Below are positions 18,052 to 26,492 of a stretch of DNA of 64,000 nt, one piece after another. The translations under genes and the position numbers were made by a program. The stretch comes from Pseudomonas sp. SDI. Lineage in GTDB: Bacteria; Pseudomonadota; Gammaproteobacteria; Pseudomonadales; Pseudomonadaceae. Under the pieces are notes generated by a model, which saw only the letters and a list, made by a program, of their open reading frames with translations, made no database searches and was not told the DNA's origin. Positions within the stretch are counted from its first letter, which is position 1; each line of letters begins with the position of its first letter. Where the stretch lies: assembly GCF_003105155.1 (NCBI RefSeq), contig NZ_QETK01000014.1, positions 1 to 64,000 on the forward strand, in the 5' to 3' direction.

Positions 18052-19059
18052 TCACACCAGCTCCGCCCGCTTCAGCTCACTCTTCAGGTACGCATAGTAG
18101 ATCGGCCCCGCTACCACCCCGGGCAGGCCGAACGCGGCCTCGAACACCAGCATCGCCAGCAGCAGCTCCCACGACTTGGCGCTGATCTGCCCACCGACGA
18201 TCCGCGCGTTGAGGAAGTACTCGACCTTGTGGATAACGATCAGGTAGCCCAACGCCGCCATCGCCACCCAGATCGACAGCGACAGGCCGACGATGGTGAT
18301 CAGCGTGTTCGACATCAGGTTGCCGATCACCGGCAACAAGCCCAGCAGGAAGGTCAGCACGATCAGCGTCTTGGTCAATGGCAGGTGCACGCCGAACATC
18401 GGCAGTACCACCGCCAGGAAGACCCCGGTAAACGCCGTGTTCAGCAGCGAGATCTTGATCTGCGCAAAGACGATATTGCGAAACGCCTGCACCAGCAGCG
18501 CCAACCGCTCGAACAACGCCCCCGCCAACGGCTTGCGCCGCGAGATGTCGGGGATCCGCTGCAAGGCCACAATCGCGCCGAGGATCATCCCGATCAGCAG
18601 GGTGACGAACATGTGCGCCGCGCCCTTGCCCACCAGTTGCAGCTCACCGAGGTGGGTCTTCAGCCATTCGCCAATCGCCACCTTGAACTCGGCCGCACTG
18701 GCCGGCAGGTAGGCATCGACAAACGGCGGCAGTTGCCCACGCGCCTGATCCACCAGCAGCATGAACTTGTCCAGCGAGGCGCCGGGGTTTTCCGCCTCAT
18801 GCAGCAAAAAGCTGATCGCGCCGGCAAACAGCAAGGTCAGTACGCTGACGATCAGGGTGCCGAGCAACGCCACCGCCAACCAGCGCGCGCGCTCCCCGGC
18901 CAGCAGGTGCTGTAGCTTCGGCGTGAGCATGTTGACCAGCTCGAACACCAGCAAGCCGGCCAGCAGGCTCGGCAGCAACTTGAGCGGCAACACCAGCAAC
19001 AGCCCGCCGAACACGATGATCCAACTGGCAAGGACTACCTGACGCTGGGTGAAAGTCAT
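18052..19059 (-). CDS. AI-2E family transporter (PerM/TqsA-like)
   Basis: A 335-residue inner-membrane protein with seven or eight hydrophobic helices of the AI-2E exporter family (pattern near the end NARIVGGQISAKSWELLLAM). The family includes TqsA, which exports autoinducer 2, and proteins of other or unknown substrate such as PerM. The start is ATG 19059 (MTFTQRQVVLASW); a longer frame upstream lacks family sequence. It stands alone, divergent from nothing close: the PsiF gene lies upstream on the same strand. Confidence 0.85.
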   Translation of the reverse strand: MTFTQRQVVLASWIIVFGGLLLVLPLKLLPSLLAGLLVFELVNMLTPKLQHLLAGERARWLAVALLGTLIVSVLTLLFAGAISFLLHEAENPGASLDKFMLLVDQARGQLPPFVDAYLPASAAEFKVAIGEWLKTHLGELQLVGKGAAHMFVTLLIGMILGAIVALQRIPDISRRKPLAGALFERLALLVQAFRNIVFAQIKISLLNTAFTGVFLAVVLPMFGVHLPLTKTLIVLTFLLGLLPVIGNLMSNTLITIVGLSLSIWVAMAALGYLIVIHKVEYFLNARIVGGQISAKSWELLLAMLVFEAAFGLPGVVAGPIYYAYLKSELKRAELV

Positions 19060-19183
19060 ACAACCTCGAACGGGCACGCCAATAAAGCAGGCAGTCTGCC
19101 AGCCTTCGGCGGACAGGCATAGGGCCGTGCGGCGACGCGGTGCGCGCCATTGCCACAGGGCAACAACGCGCACGCAGGCGGGG

Positions 19184-19477
19184 TCATTTTTTCAGGCAGG
19201 TACTCATGAACGCCTTGCGTTCATCACCCTTGAGCGCCTTGGTGGCGGCTTCGGCGTTGCAGCGCTTCATCTTTTCCTGTTGCGCGGTGAGCGGCTTGGC
19301 CGCCGGGTCCGCCTTGAGGCAGGTGCTCATGAACGCCTTGCGCTCATCGCCCTTGAGCGCCTTGGTGGTGGCGTCGGCGTTGCAGGTTTTCATTTTGTTC
19401 TGCTGAGCCGTGTCGGCGAATCCTTGTGAGCACATCAACAATCCCAACAGCAGCAACGGCATACGCAACAGTTTCAT
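19184..19477 (-). CDS. PsiF-repeat protein
   Basis: A 97-residue secreted protein. A signal peptide (1-21, ending CSQGFA/DT) precedes two near-identical copies of a PsiF repeat: both contain KALKGDERKAFMSTCLK, first at about 39-55 and again at the C-terminus. PsiF was described as phosphate-starvation-inducible in E. coli; the function is unknown. The paired Cys of each repeat may form disulfides. It stands alone. Confidence 0.88.
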   Translation of the reverse strand: MKLLRMPLLLLGLLMCSQGFADTAQQNKMKTCNADATTKALKGDERKAFMSTCLKADPAAKPLTAQQEKMKRCNAEAATKALKGDERKAFMSTCLKK

Positions 19478-19549
19478 GGAGTCGTCTCCTGGTTGCCGCG
19501 CCCTGCGCGCAGCCTCGACCTCAGTGTAGACAAGAATTTTTACACGCTT

Positions 19550-20335
19550 TCAGGCACGCCGCGCCTGCCGCCGGTACTGCTCCGGGGTGCAACGGGCCTG
19601 GCGCTGGAACATGGCGATGAACGCCGAGGGCGTGCTGTAGCCGAGGTCGAAGGCAATCTCCTGGATCGACTGGCTGCCCTCCAGTGCCTCGATGGCGCGC
19701 AGGTAGCGCAAGCGCTGCCGCCACTCGCCGAAGCTGATGCCCAGCTCGCGGACGAACTGCCGAGCCAGGGTGCGCTCGCTGACATGCACCTGCGCCGCCC
19801 ACTCGCCCAGCGCACGGTTATCCCCAGGCTCGGCGTGCAGCGCCTGGAGCACCGCGAGCAGGCCGGGGCTTTGCGCGTACGGCAGGTAGCAGGTCTGCAT
19901 CGGTGCGCGCTGCAACTGGTCGACCAGCACCTGCGCCAGGCGCTGGTCGGCCGGGTCTTGCGGGATATGCACGTCGCGGCTGGCGAAGTCGCCGAGAATC
20001 GCCTTGAGGATGCCGCTGATCACCAGCGTACAGGCCTGCGCCGGCAGTGCCGCGCACAGCTCGCGGGTCAGGTACACCGAGCGGTAGACGATGGCCTGCG
20101 GGTTATAACAGCTGTGTTCGGTGTCGGGCGGAATCCACACCGCGTAATGCGGCGGCGAATAGAAGTGCTGGCCACCGATCTCCAGTTGCATCACCCCGTG
20201 CGCCGCGTAGTTGAGCTGGCCCCAGGCGTGCCGGTGCGCGGCGCTGTGGGTGTCGGCACCGAACTCGTCGTAGCGGAAGTACACCGGCGCCGGCAAGGCG
20301 TCGAACTGCGGGATGGCGAGGTATTTGCGGGTCAT
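19550..20335 (-). CDS. AraC-family transcriptional regulator
   Basis: A 261-residue regulator with an N-terminal cupin sensor (HRHAWGQLNYAAHGVMQLEIGG, about 33-55) and two C-terminal AraC helix-turn-helix motifs (about 165-258; ERTLARQFVRELG and AFDLGYSTPSAFIAMFQR). It is divergent from the EamA exporter gene, only about 107 bases away. The usual guess is that it controls that exporter in response to a small molecule. Neither ligand nor site can be read from the sequence. Confidence 0.88.
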   Translation of the reverse strand: MTRKYLAIPQFDALPAPVYFRYDEFGADTHSAAHRHAWGQLNYAAHGVMQLEIGGQHFYSPPHYAVWIPPDTEHSCYNPQAIVYRSVYLTRELCAALPAQACTLVISGILKAILGDFASRDVHIPQDPADQRLAQVLVDQLQRAPMQTCYLPYAQSPGLLAVLQALHAEPGDNRALGEWAAQVHVSERTLARQFVRELGISFGEWRQRLRYLRAIEALEGSQSIQEIAFDLGYSTPSAFIAMFQRQARCTPEQYRRQARRA

Positions 20336-20442
20336 GCTCGGGCGATTGTCTGGATCGATGGGCGGCTTGTCTGGATCGAAGTATAAGCTGCAAGACAGAC
20401 AAGCGGATAATGGCCAGCGTTATCCCTCAGAGTTCCTGCTTC

Positions 20443-21354
20443 ATGAATTACGCGTTTCCCTTACTGGCAATCCTGATCTGGGCCGGCAACACGGTGGTCA
20501 ACAAGCTGGCCGTCGGCGCCATCTTCCCGGCCGAAATCGGCTTCTGGCGCTGGCTGCTGGCCGGCCTGCTGTTCACGCCCTTCATGCTCCGCCCGGTACT
20601 GCGCAACTGGCCGAACATCCGCCCGCACCTGGGCAAGATCTTCATCCTCGGCGTGCTCGGCATGGCCGTGTACCAGAGCCTGGCGTACTTCGCCGCAGCG
20701 ATCACCACGGCCACCAACATGGGCATCATCCTTTCGCTGATGCCGCTGATGTCGCTGGCCCTGGCGATCATCAGCCTGGGGCAACGACTCACCGCCGGCG
20801 CGCTGGTCGGCGCCGTGGTGTCGTTTGCCGGGGTGCTGCTGGTGGTGTCCGGCGGCAGCTTCGCGACCGTGCTCGAACATGGCCTGAACCTCGGCGACGC
20901 GATGATGCTGATCGCCACCCTGGCCTACGCCGTGTACAGCACACTGCTGAAGAAATGGCAGCTGCGCCTGCCGCCCTTACAGTTGCTGTACCTGCAGGTG
21001 CTGGTGGCGATTGTGGTGCTGTTGCCGCTGTACCTGATGTCGCCGCACAGCGGGTTGGGCCTGGGCAATATCAGCCTGGTACTGTACGCCTGCGTGCTCG
21101 CCTCGATGATCGCGCCCTTGGCCTGGATGCGGGCGGTGAGCCGCCTCGGGCCGAGCCGCACGACGCTGTTCTTCAACCTGCTGCCGATCGTCACCGCGCT
21201 GATCGCCTCGGTGGTGCTTGGCGAGCAGTTGGCCCTGTATCACCTGGTGGGCGGCCTGCTGACCCTGGCCGGGGTGGTCCTCGCCGAACGCTGGACCACC
21301 CCGCTGCGGCGCCTCAAAGCCCAGCCGCCTTCAACCGCGCCGCGTGCTCGGTAA
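20443..21354 (+). CDS. EamA/DMT-family transporter
   Basis: A 303-residue protein with ten hydrophobic helices in two EamA repeats (first about 5-135, second about 150-285). It belongs to the drug/metabolite exporter superfamily; the substrate is unknown. I chose ATG 20443 (MNYAFPLLAILIWAGN) as it places the first helix at the N-terminus; an ATG at 20410 would add 11 residues. The divergent AraC gene is the likely regulator. Its 3' end overlaps the convergent lipase gene by 41 bases. Confidence 0.88.
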   Translation: MNYAFPLLAILIWAGNTVVNKLAVGAIFPAEIGFWRWLLAGLLFTPFMLRPVLRNWPNIRPHLGKIFILGVLGMAVYQSLAYFAAAITTATNMGIILSLMPLMSLALAIISLGQRLTAGALVGAVVSFAGVLLVVSGGSFATVLEHGLNLGDAMMLIATLAYAVYSTLLKKWQLRLPPLQLLYLQVLVAIVVLLPLYLMSPHSGLGLGNISLVLYACVLASMIAPLAWMRAVSRLGPSRTTLFFNLLPIVTALIASVVLGEQLALYHLVGGLLTLAGVVLAERWTTPLRRLKAQPPSTAPRAR

Positions 21355-22204
21355 ACAGGCGGACCGGCTCGGCGCCCTTGCCGACAGCGCCAAGTGACTG
21401 GTTGACGATATCCAGGTGATCGAGCGGGTAGTTGTCGCCGATCACCTGGCCCAGGTGCGAACTGAAGCGCCCGACCATGCCGTCGCACTGCCCCGCTTCA
21501 CGCACGAAGGTGCGGGCAAACAGCCGGCAGAAGCGGCTGCTGCCGTCCAGCCGGTTCAGGCCACGGTCGGTAATGCCCGGCTGCAAGGTGCCGGACCACG
21601 AGTAATAGCGCACGCCATCGACCTCGGCCGGGCCTTCGCCGCCCCAGGTAGTGGGCAGGCCCTGCGGGCATTGCTGGTTGAACAGTGCGACCCCAGCGGC
21701 GGTCAGCGAATGGTGCGAGGCGTGCACGTCGATGGGCAGGCGTGGCCCGCGCCAGCCGGTTTCCAGCCAGTGCATCAGCACGCCCAGGCCATGCAGCAGG
21801 GCCTTGAGCAGGCGCCCGCGCGGCGAATCGCTTGGGTAATGCTGGTGCAGGTAGTCGGCCAGCTCCGAGCCGTGGTTGGGCCCGGCGATGGAGGTCACCG
21901 AGGCCACCCATTCCGGCCGTTTCGCCGCGGCGTAGCGGGCGCTCAGCGCACCCTGGCTGTGGCCGAGCAGGTTGACCTTGTCGGCGCCGCTGCGCCGCCG
22001 GATGTCCGCGATGATCGCCAGCAACTGCTCGCCGCGCACTTCGGTGCTGTTGAGCGGCGAGACCTGGATGGCGAACACCTCGGCGCCGCCGCGGCGCAGG
22101 GCGGCAACGATACCGAACCAGTAGGGGTACAGCAGCAGACGCACGAAGCCGAGCATGCCCGGTACCAGAACCAGTGGATAACGTGTGGCAAGTGCACGCG
22201 ACAT
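21314..22204 (-). CDS. Family I.1-type lipase (triacylglycerol lipase), no signal peptide
   Basis: A 296-residue alpha/beta hydrolase that reads like true bacterial lipases: oxyanion segment LVLVPGMLGF, nucleophile Ser83 in GHSQG, Asp241 in CDGMVGR, and His263 with calcium ligand Asp265 in DHLDIVNQ. Spacing fits the P. aeruginosa LipA triad. No secretion signal appears: it begins MSRALATRYPLVLVPG, and the longer upstream frame has no signal either. No foldase gene is adjacent. Either it is intracellular or exported another way. Its gene overlaps the EamA 3' end. Confidence 0.85.
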   Translation of the reverse strand: MSRALATRYPLVLVPGMLGFVRLLLYPYWFGIVAALRRGGAEVFAIQVSPLNSTEVRGEQLLAIIADIRRRSGADKVNLLGHSQGALSARYAAAKRPEWVASVTSIAGPNHGSELADYLHQHYPSDSPRGRLLKALLHGLGVLMHWLETGWRGPRLPIDVHASHHSLTAAGVALFNQQCPQGLPTTWGGEGPAEVDGVRYYSWSGTLQPGITDRGLNRLDGSSRFCRLFARTFVREAGQCDGMVGRFSSHLGQVIGDNYPLDHLDIVNQSLGAVGKGAEPVRLFTEHAARLKAAGL

Positions 22205-22337
22205 GGCGGCGTTCCCGATCCGTGGAGGCTCGGCACACACTACAGGCAGCGCGTCGGCATGCCAATCGAACTCCTGGCGTGCGCTGTGGTTCCAATCAGG
22301 TAACGGGCCATGACGGCTCACCCGAAGGAGCGCAACC

Positions 22338-22679
22338 ATGTACAAGCACGTTCTGGCAGTCGTTCTGGCAAGTGCCACCCTGGTCGGCTGCGGCAGCCGC
22401 CCGGAAAACCCGATCAACTACGCCACCTACCGCGACGAACCGTTAGTCAAGCAGGTGGAGAACGGCATGACCATGCAGCGGGTCATTGCCATTGGCGGCA
22501 GCCCGTCGACAGTGATCGACCTGCCCCACGGTGGCACCTGCAACAACTATGTGCTCAACCATGAGGGCCGCCAGCAGCCTTATTACGTGCGCTTCGATGC
22601 CACCGGGCATGTCGACGCGAAAGGCTTCAAGACCTGTGAGCAGCGCCAGAAGGATGACCTCGCGGTCTCCGCTGCATAA
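22338..22679 (+). CDS. osmE: OsmE-like lipoprotein (SmpA/OmlA domain)
   Basis: A 113-residue lipoprotein. The lipobox LVGC lies at about residues 15-18 (LASATLVGCGS), so Cys18 is lipidated. The rest is a BamE/SmpA-like fold with VENGMTMQRVIAIGGSPSTV and CNNYVLNHEGRQQPYYVRFD, as in OsmE. The E. coli protein is induced by osmotic stress. It precedes a broken small gene by 24 bases. Cellular location is the outer membrane, inner leaflet, by inference. Confidence 0.85.
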   Translation: MYKHVLAVVLASATLVGCGSRPENPINYATYRDEPLVKQVENGMTMQRVIAIGGSPSTVIDLPHGGTCNNYVLNHEGRQQPYYVRFDATGHVDAKGFKTCEQRQKDDLAVSAA

Positions 22680-22703
22680 CCCTGTTTCAGCCTGGAGAAG
22701 ATA

Positions 22704-22830
22704 ATGAGCAAGGTAGCACTGACCGATGAGAACACCCTGCGCGAGCGTGGCGGCGGACGAGTTTCTCGAACATGCCACCCAGGCGCTGGAACATGCCGAC
22801 GATAGGGTGGATCTGTTGAACGGGTTGTAA
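22704..22830 (+). pseudogene. Frameshifted small gene downstream of osmE
   Basis: An ATG with ribosome-binding site ggagaag opens MSKVALTDENTLRER and then leaves frame; the other frame continues VAADEFLEHATQALEHADD and ends at a TAA (22828-22830). The joint is at about 22747-22750, where cgcgagcgtggcggcggac carries one base too many or two too few. The merged product would have about 42 acidic residues. The two halves join into one sensible small protein, which I cannot assign to a family. Either an indel or a sequencing error explains it. Confidence 0.45.
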
Positions 22831-22844
22831 GCCTCAGGGGCCTC

Positions 22845-22866
22845 ATCGCGGGGCCAGCCCCGCGAT
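22845..22866. repeat. REP-like perfect palindrome
   Basis: atcgcggggc (22845-22854) and gccccgcgat (22857-22866) pair perfectly, just upstream of the AsmA stop codon region on the opposite strand. It lies between convergent genes. Confidence 0.6.
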
Positions 22867-22871
22867 TGCGC

Positions 22872-24947
22872 TTAGCCGGCCTTCACCGTTTTCGGCGCCT
22901 TGCCCGCTTTCATCTGCTCCAGCAACGGCGTGCACTGGTTCGGCGCGTCGCCGCTGCTCGGCGCCACCAGCGCCAGCAGGCCTGCCGCCGGACCAATGAC
23001 CACCCCCAGCGCCACCATCCCCGCCCCCCGCAGCGCCAGCGGCACCGCTTGCACACCAGCACTCGGCTTGGCGAACGCCCCGCGCACATACAGCGGCGAG
23101 CGCAGCGAGAACAAGCGCAGCCCCTTCGACTCCGGGTTGATCTTCAAATCCAGCTGCTCGCTGGCCAGGTTCGCCGTACCATCGATGTACACCACAGCGT
23201 TCTCGGTATCGAACACAAACAGCCGGGTCTTCGCCAGGCCATCCTTGATGCCGACATCCGCCGCCGCGCAGTTGATCTTCACCTCGTTGTCGCCGAACAA
23301 CTTGCCGACCACATAGTTGCCCACGTTCAATCCGGCAATCTCCATCAGACTACGGCTGATCGCCCCATCGTTGATCAGCATCTTCAGGTCGCCATTGGCG
23401 GTCCCCAGCAAGGCCGCCACCGAATTGCCCCGGCCGCTGATATCAGCATCGCCATTCAACTCGCCAAAGCTGGTTTTCATCGGTTCGAAGGTCGGGAACA
23501 GTTGCTTGAGCTTGAACCCGCGCGCGGTCAGCCGTGCCCGCCCCTGCAACGGCACGCTGCGACCGTCCAGGCGGATCTGCGCGTCCAGCTTGCCGCCGGC
23601 CACGCCAAAGCGCAGCGGCTCCAGGCGCAGCAGGCCATCGTCGAGCAGCACATGCGCGGCAAGGTCGTTGAACGGCAGTTTCTCGCTGTGCACGATGCGC
23701 TTGCCGGCAAAGTTCACGTCGGCATCCATCGCCCGCCAGCGCTCGGTACGAAACGCTTCCACCGGCAGCACCTTGCCGGCCGGCTGCTTGCTGGCAGCGC
23801 CACGGGCCTTCTGCTCGGCGTTGGAATCGGCGCCGATCAGCGGGCCGAGGTCCTTGAACAGCAACTGGTTCGACACCAGGTTGCCCGAGAGCTTGGGCCG
23901 CGGCTGGCTGGCGACGAAGGCCAGGTCGCCATGGATGTCGCTGTCGCCGATCGTGCCGTTGAAGCCCTCGTAGCGGAACGTCGCCCCACCCGGCTCATGC
24001 AGCTTGGCGATCAGATGGCCGTCGGTGGCATAGGCCGGCGAGTCCGGCAGGGTGACGCCGGTCAGCGGGTAGAGATGGCCCAGGCTGGCGCCAACCAGTT
24101 TCAGGCGCAGGTCCAGGGCGCCGAGGTTGCGCGGGTCGGTCAGGGTGCCGGCGACGGCGATGCGAGTGTCGCCGATCTGCATGTCGGCCTGCAGCGGGAA
24201 CGGCCGGGTGGCATCCTGCAAGGCCAGCAGCCCGCCGATCTTGCCCGTACCGGCCAGCGCCTGGCCCTTGTAGCGGCCGTTGACCTTGAGCGCGAAAGCG
24301 TACGCCTGGGGCACCCGGCCTTGCTCGGCGGCCTGCTTCGCCGACGCGTTACCGACGATCTCGGAGAAGGCAATCGGCTTGCCCAGCGGGTCGATCACGA
24401 CGTCAACCTGGGTTTGCAGGGTCTGGTCGTCGAAGCCGACCTGGCCCCGGTCAAAGCCGATGGCGCCGATGTCCAGTACCCAGCTCGACGGCGCGGCGTT
24501 CTCGTCTTTCGGCCCAAAGTCGAAGGTCCAGTTGGCACGACCGTCGGCCAGGCGCGTCAGACGGCCGCTCGGTTTGGTCAGGTCGATGCGCGGGATGACA
24601 ATGCGCTGGGCAAGGAGCGGCAGCGGCGACAGGCGGAACTCGACACGCGCCAGGCTGGCCATGTGCGGCTGCTTGAGCCAGTCCGGGTTGCCCAGGGTGA
24701 TGTCGTCGGCAATGAACCGCGGCCACGGCATCCAGGCCCGCCAACCGCCCTCGTCCGGCTCGCGCTGCCAGCGCACAGCCAGGTTGCCGTTGATGGCGAA
24801 CGGCCGCTGCAAGGCCGCCGAGACTTTCTCGTTGAGCAGCGGCTTGACCCGGTTCCAGTCGAACCTGGCGATGACGATCAGCAGCACCGCCAGCACCAGT
24901 AACAGGGTGGCGAAGGTCCAGCTGAGGATTTTGGCACGGCGCGTCAT
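22872..24947 (-). CDS. AsmA family protein
   Basis: A 691-residue protein with one N-terminal membrane anchor (about 10-28, FATLLLVLAVLLIVIARF) and a large periplasmic beta-rich region with the AsmA N-terminal segment (about 30-250) and C-terminal AsmA_2 domain (about 480-640, ending with GAFAKPSAG). AsmA-like proteins are thought to move lipids between membranes and affect outer-membrane assembly. The long, low-complexity frames on the opposite strand are shadows of this gene. It stands alone. Confidence 0.9.
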   Translation of the reverse strand: MTRRAKILSWTFATLLLVLAVLLIVIARFDWNRVKPLLNEKVSAALQRPFAINGNLAVRWQREPDEGGWRAWMPWPRFIADDITLGNPDWLKQPHMASLARVEFRLSPLPLLAQRIVIPRIDLTKPSGRLTRLADGRANWTFDFGPKDENAAPSSWVLDIGAIGFDRGQVGFDDQTLQTQVDVVIDPLGKPIAFSEIVGNASAKQAAEQGRVPQAYAFALKVNGRYKGQALAGTGKIGGLLALQDATRPFPLQADMQIGDTRIAVAGTLTDPRNLGALDLRLKLVGASLGHLYPLTGVTLPDSPAYATDGHLIAKLHEPGGATFRYEGFNGTIGDSDIHGDLAFVASQPRPKLSGNLVSNQLLFKDLGPLIGADSNAEQKARGAASKQPAGKVLPVEAFRTERWRAMDADVNFAGKRIVHSEKLPFNDLAAHVLLDDGLLRLEPLRFGVAGGKLDAQIRLDGRSVPLQGRARLTARGFKLKQLFPTFEPMKTSFGELNGDADISGRGNSVAALLGTANGDLKMLINDGAISRSLMEIAGLNVGNYVVGKLFGDNEVKINCAAADVGIKDGLAKTRLFVFDTENAVVYIDGTANLASEQLDLKINPESKGLRLFSLRSPLYVRGAFAKPSAGVQAVPLALRGAGMVALGVVIGPAAGLLALVAPSSGDAPNQCTPLLEQMKAGKAPKTVKAG

Positions 24948-25288
24948 TGCACGGATCTCCTGATGACGGTGGGGCGTAAAGCGTGCGCGATGATGGCACT
25001 TAACCTTGGGACTGACGAAACGTCGCGGGGTTTAATCGGCGGGCGATGATAACCAGGTTTTTCCTGACGCTTTCGCCAGTTTCGCCCTTCGGGGGGCGGC
25101 CTGCAAAACCCTGCACGGGCGCCGCAACGACCACACTCACTCCGCGCAAACAAGCGACCTAGAGCCCCCGCCGGAAAGTATCAATCCCGTTGATTGTTAC
25201 CATTACCTTTATGAACTTTTATATCTAATTCTCGAGCGTAGCATTGGCCCCGTACCCACTTTCCAGCCCTCCCAAGGAGCGCCAAGCC
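24948..25288. other. Gene-free stretch between AsmA and the repeat-protein gene
   Basis: About 340 bases without a convincing gene. It holds the divergent upstream regions of both genes. AT-rich sequence near 25190-25240 (ttgattgttaccattacctttatg) could carry the promoter of the repeat protein, but I cannot define -35/-10 elements. Confidence 0.4.
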
Positions 25289-25612
25289 ATGAAACGCCAA
25301 TTGCTGCTGAGCCTGTCCCTGTCCATCCTGGCCGCCAACGCCTTCGCTGTTCCCGCTGCCGACCAGCACCTGTCTGCCGAAGCGCGGTCGAGTTCGGCGG
25401 TGATTTCCCAGCCACTGAACAGCCTCGCCGAAGGCGGTTCGGATCGTCTGAATGAGCGTGCTGCCCGGGTCGCCGAAGGTGGCGCCGAGCGCCTGCAAGA
25501 ACGTGCCGCCCGTGTTGCCGAAGGCGGTTCGGAGCGTCTGCTGGAGCGTAATAACGCGGTTGCCGAGGGCGGCTCCGATCGCCTGATCGAGAAAAACCAG
25601 CGCGTGAGTTAA
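25289..25612 (+). CDS. Secreted tandem-repeat protein (AEGG repeats)
   Basis: A 107-residue protein. A signal peptide (1-20, ending ANAFA/VP) precedes about four and a half copies of a 16-residue unit, roughly VAEGGSDRLxERAAR (from about residue 50 to 100). The units alternate AEGGS/AEGGA and RLNER, RLQER, RLLER, RLIEK. Pseudomonas homologues carry the uninformative label 'phage infection protein'. A repetitive periplasmic or surface helical rod is plausible but the role is unknown. A good terminator follows. The ATG at 25289 has ribosome-binding site aaggagc. Confidence 0.75.
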   Translation: MKRQLLLSLSLSILAANAFAVPAADQHLSAEARSSSAVISQPLNSLAEGGSDRLNERAARVAEGGAERLQERAARVAEGGSERLLERNNAVAEGGSDRLIEKNQRVS

Positions 25613-25661
25613 GCCTATGCCCCATAACAAGATGCCCGCATGCACTTGCACCTATCCTCCC

Positions 25662-25690
25662 AGCCCGGTCTATTGACCGGGCTTTGTTTT
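25662..25690 (+). terminator. Rho-independent terminator after the repeat-protein gene
   Basis: agcccggtc (25662-25670), loop tatt, gaccgggct (25675-25683), then ttgtttt. A strong nine-base-pair stem with T-run. Confidence 0.85.
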
Positions 25691-25744
25691 CCGCCTCGCT
25701 GCCATTAGAGTGCAGGGCTGTTTTATTGCATACCGATACCCGCC

Positions 25745-26377
25745 ATGCTGCCGCGCGCCGAACAGAAACTACAGACCCGCCAAGCCCTGCTGGATGCAGC
25801 CCGCCACCTGATGGAAAGCGGTCGCGGCTTCGGCAGCATCAGCCTGCGTGAAGTGGCCAGGAGTGCGGGCATCGTGCCAACCGGTTTCTACCGGCATTTC
25901 GCCGATATGGATCAACTGGGCCTGGCCCTGGTGACCGAAGTCGACGAAACCTTCCGCCAGACCATCCGCCTGGTGCGGCAGAACGAATTCGAGTTGGGTG
26001 GTATCACCGATGCCTCGGTGCGGATCTTTCTCGATGTGGTCACGGCCAACCGTGCGCAGTTCCTGTTTCTCGCCCGAGAGCAGTACGGCGGCTCGCAACC
26101 GGTGCGCCAGGCAATTGCCAAGTTGCGCGAAGCGATCAGCTCGGACCTCGCTGCCGACCTCGGGCGCATGCCGCGCTGGCAGCACCTGGACCAGGCGGCG
26201 CTGGCGGTGATGGCCGACCTGGTGGTGAAGACCGTGTTCGCCACCTTGCCGGAGCTGATCGACCCGCCACAGGAACTGAAGCCTGGGCAGTTGAGCGCGC
26301 AGGCGAAGATTCTTCAGCAGTTGCGCTTTATCTTTGTCGGTGCCAAGTACTGGCAGGGGCTGGGCAGCCTGGACTGA
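25745..26377 (+). CDS. TetR-family regulator (FabR-like)
   Basis: A 210-residue repressor with a TetR helix-turn-helix at the N-terminus (SISLREVARSAGIVPTGFYRHF, about residues 35-56). The ligand-binding part resembles the FabR group that controls unsaturated fatty-acid synthesis, including the C-terminal FIFVGAKYWQGLG. The DNA site and ligand are not visible here. Its promoter region is just downstream of the preceding terminator. It is not in an obvious operon. Confidence 0.8.
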   Translation: MLPRAEQKLQTRQALLDAARHLMESGRGFGSISLREVARSAGIVPTGFYRHFADMDQLGLALVTEVDETFRQTIRLVRQNEFELGGITDASVRIFLDVVTANRAQFLFLAREQYGGSQPVRQAIAKLREAISSDLAADLGRMPRWQHLDQAALAVMADLVVKTVFATLPELIDPPQELKPGQLSAQAKILQQLRFIFVGAKYWQGLGSLD

Positions 26378-26383
26378 CCGCAC

Positions 26384-26423
26384 CTCTGTGTGGCGATGCG
26401 GCGACCCGACTCGTCCCGCGATG
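26384..26423. repeat. REP-like remnant
   Basis: Single unit containing ggcgacccgactcgtcccgc, matching the cores in other REP elements here (compare 15241-15278). It lies between the TetR gene and the epimerase gene. Confidence 0.45.
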
Positions 26424-26492
26424 TGGCCCGAAAGCCGCTAACAAATCCTGCTACCATTGCGCCCAAACCGCCTCCACCGCGACGACTTGCCC

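Noticed and set aside
22443..22778. Minus-strand frame opposite osmE
   Set aside because: Shadow of osmE; the real small gene next to it is on the plus strand.
22866..24902. Long plus-strand frame opposite AsmA
   Set aside because: Shadow of AsmA; no domain or ribosome-binding site.
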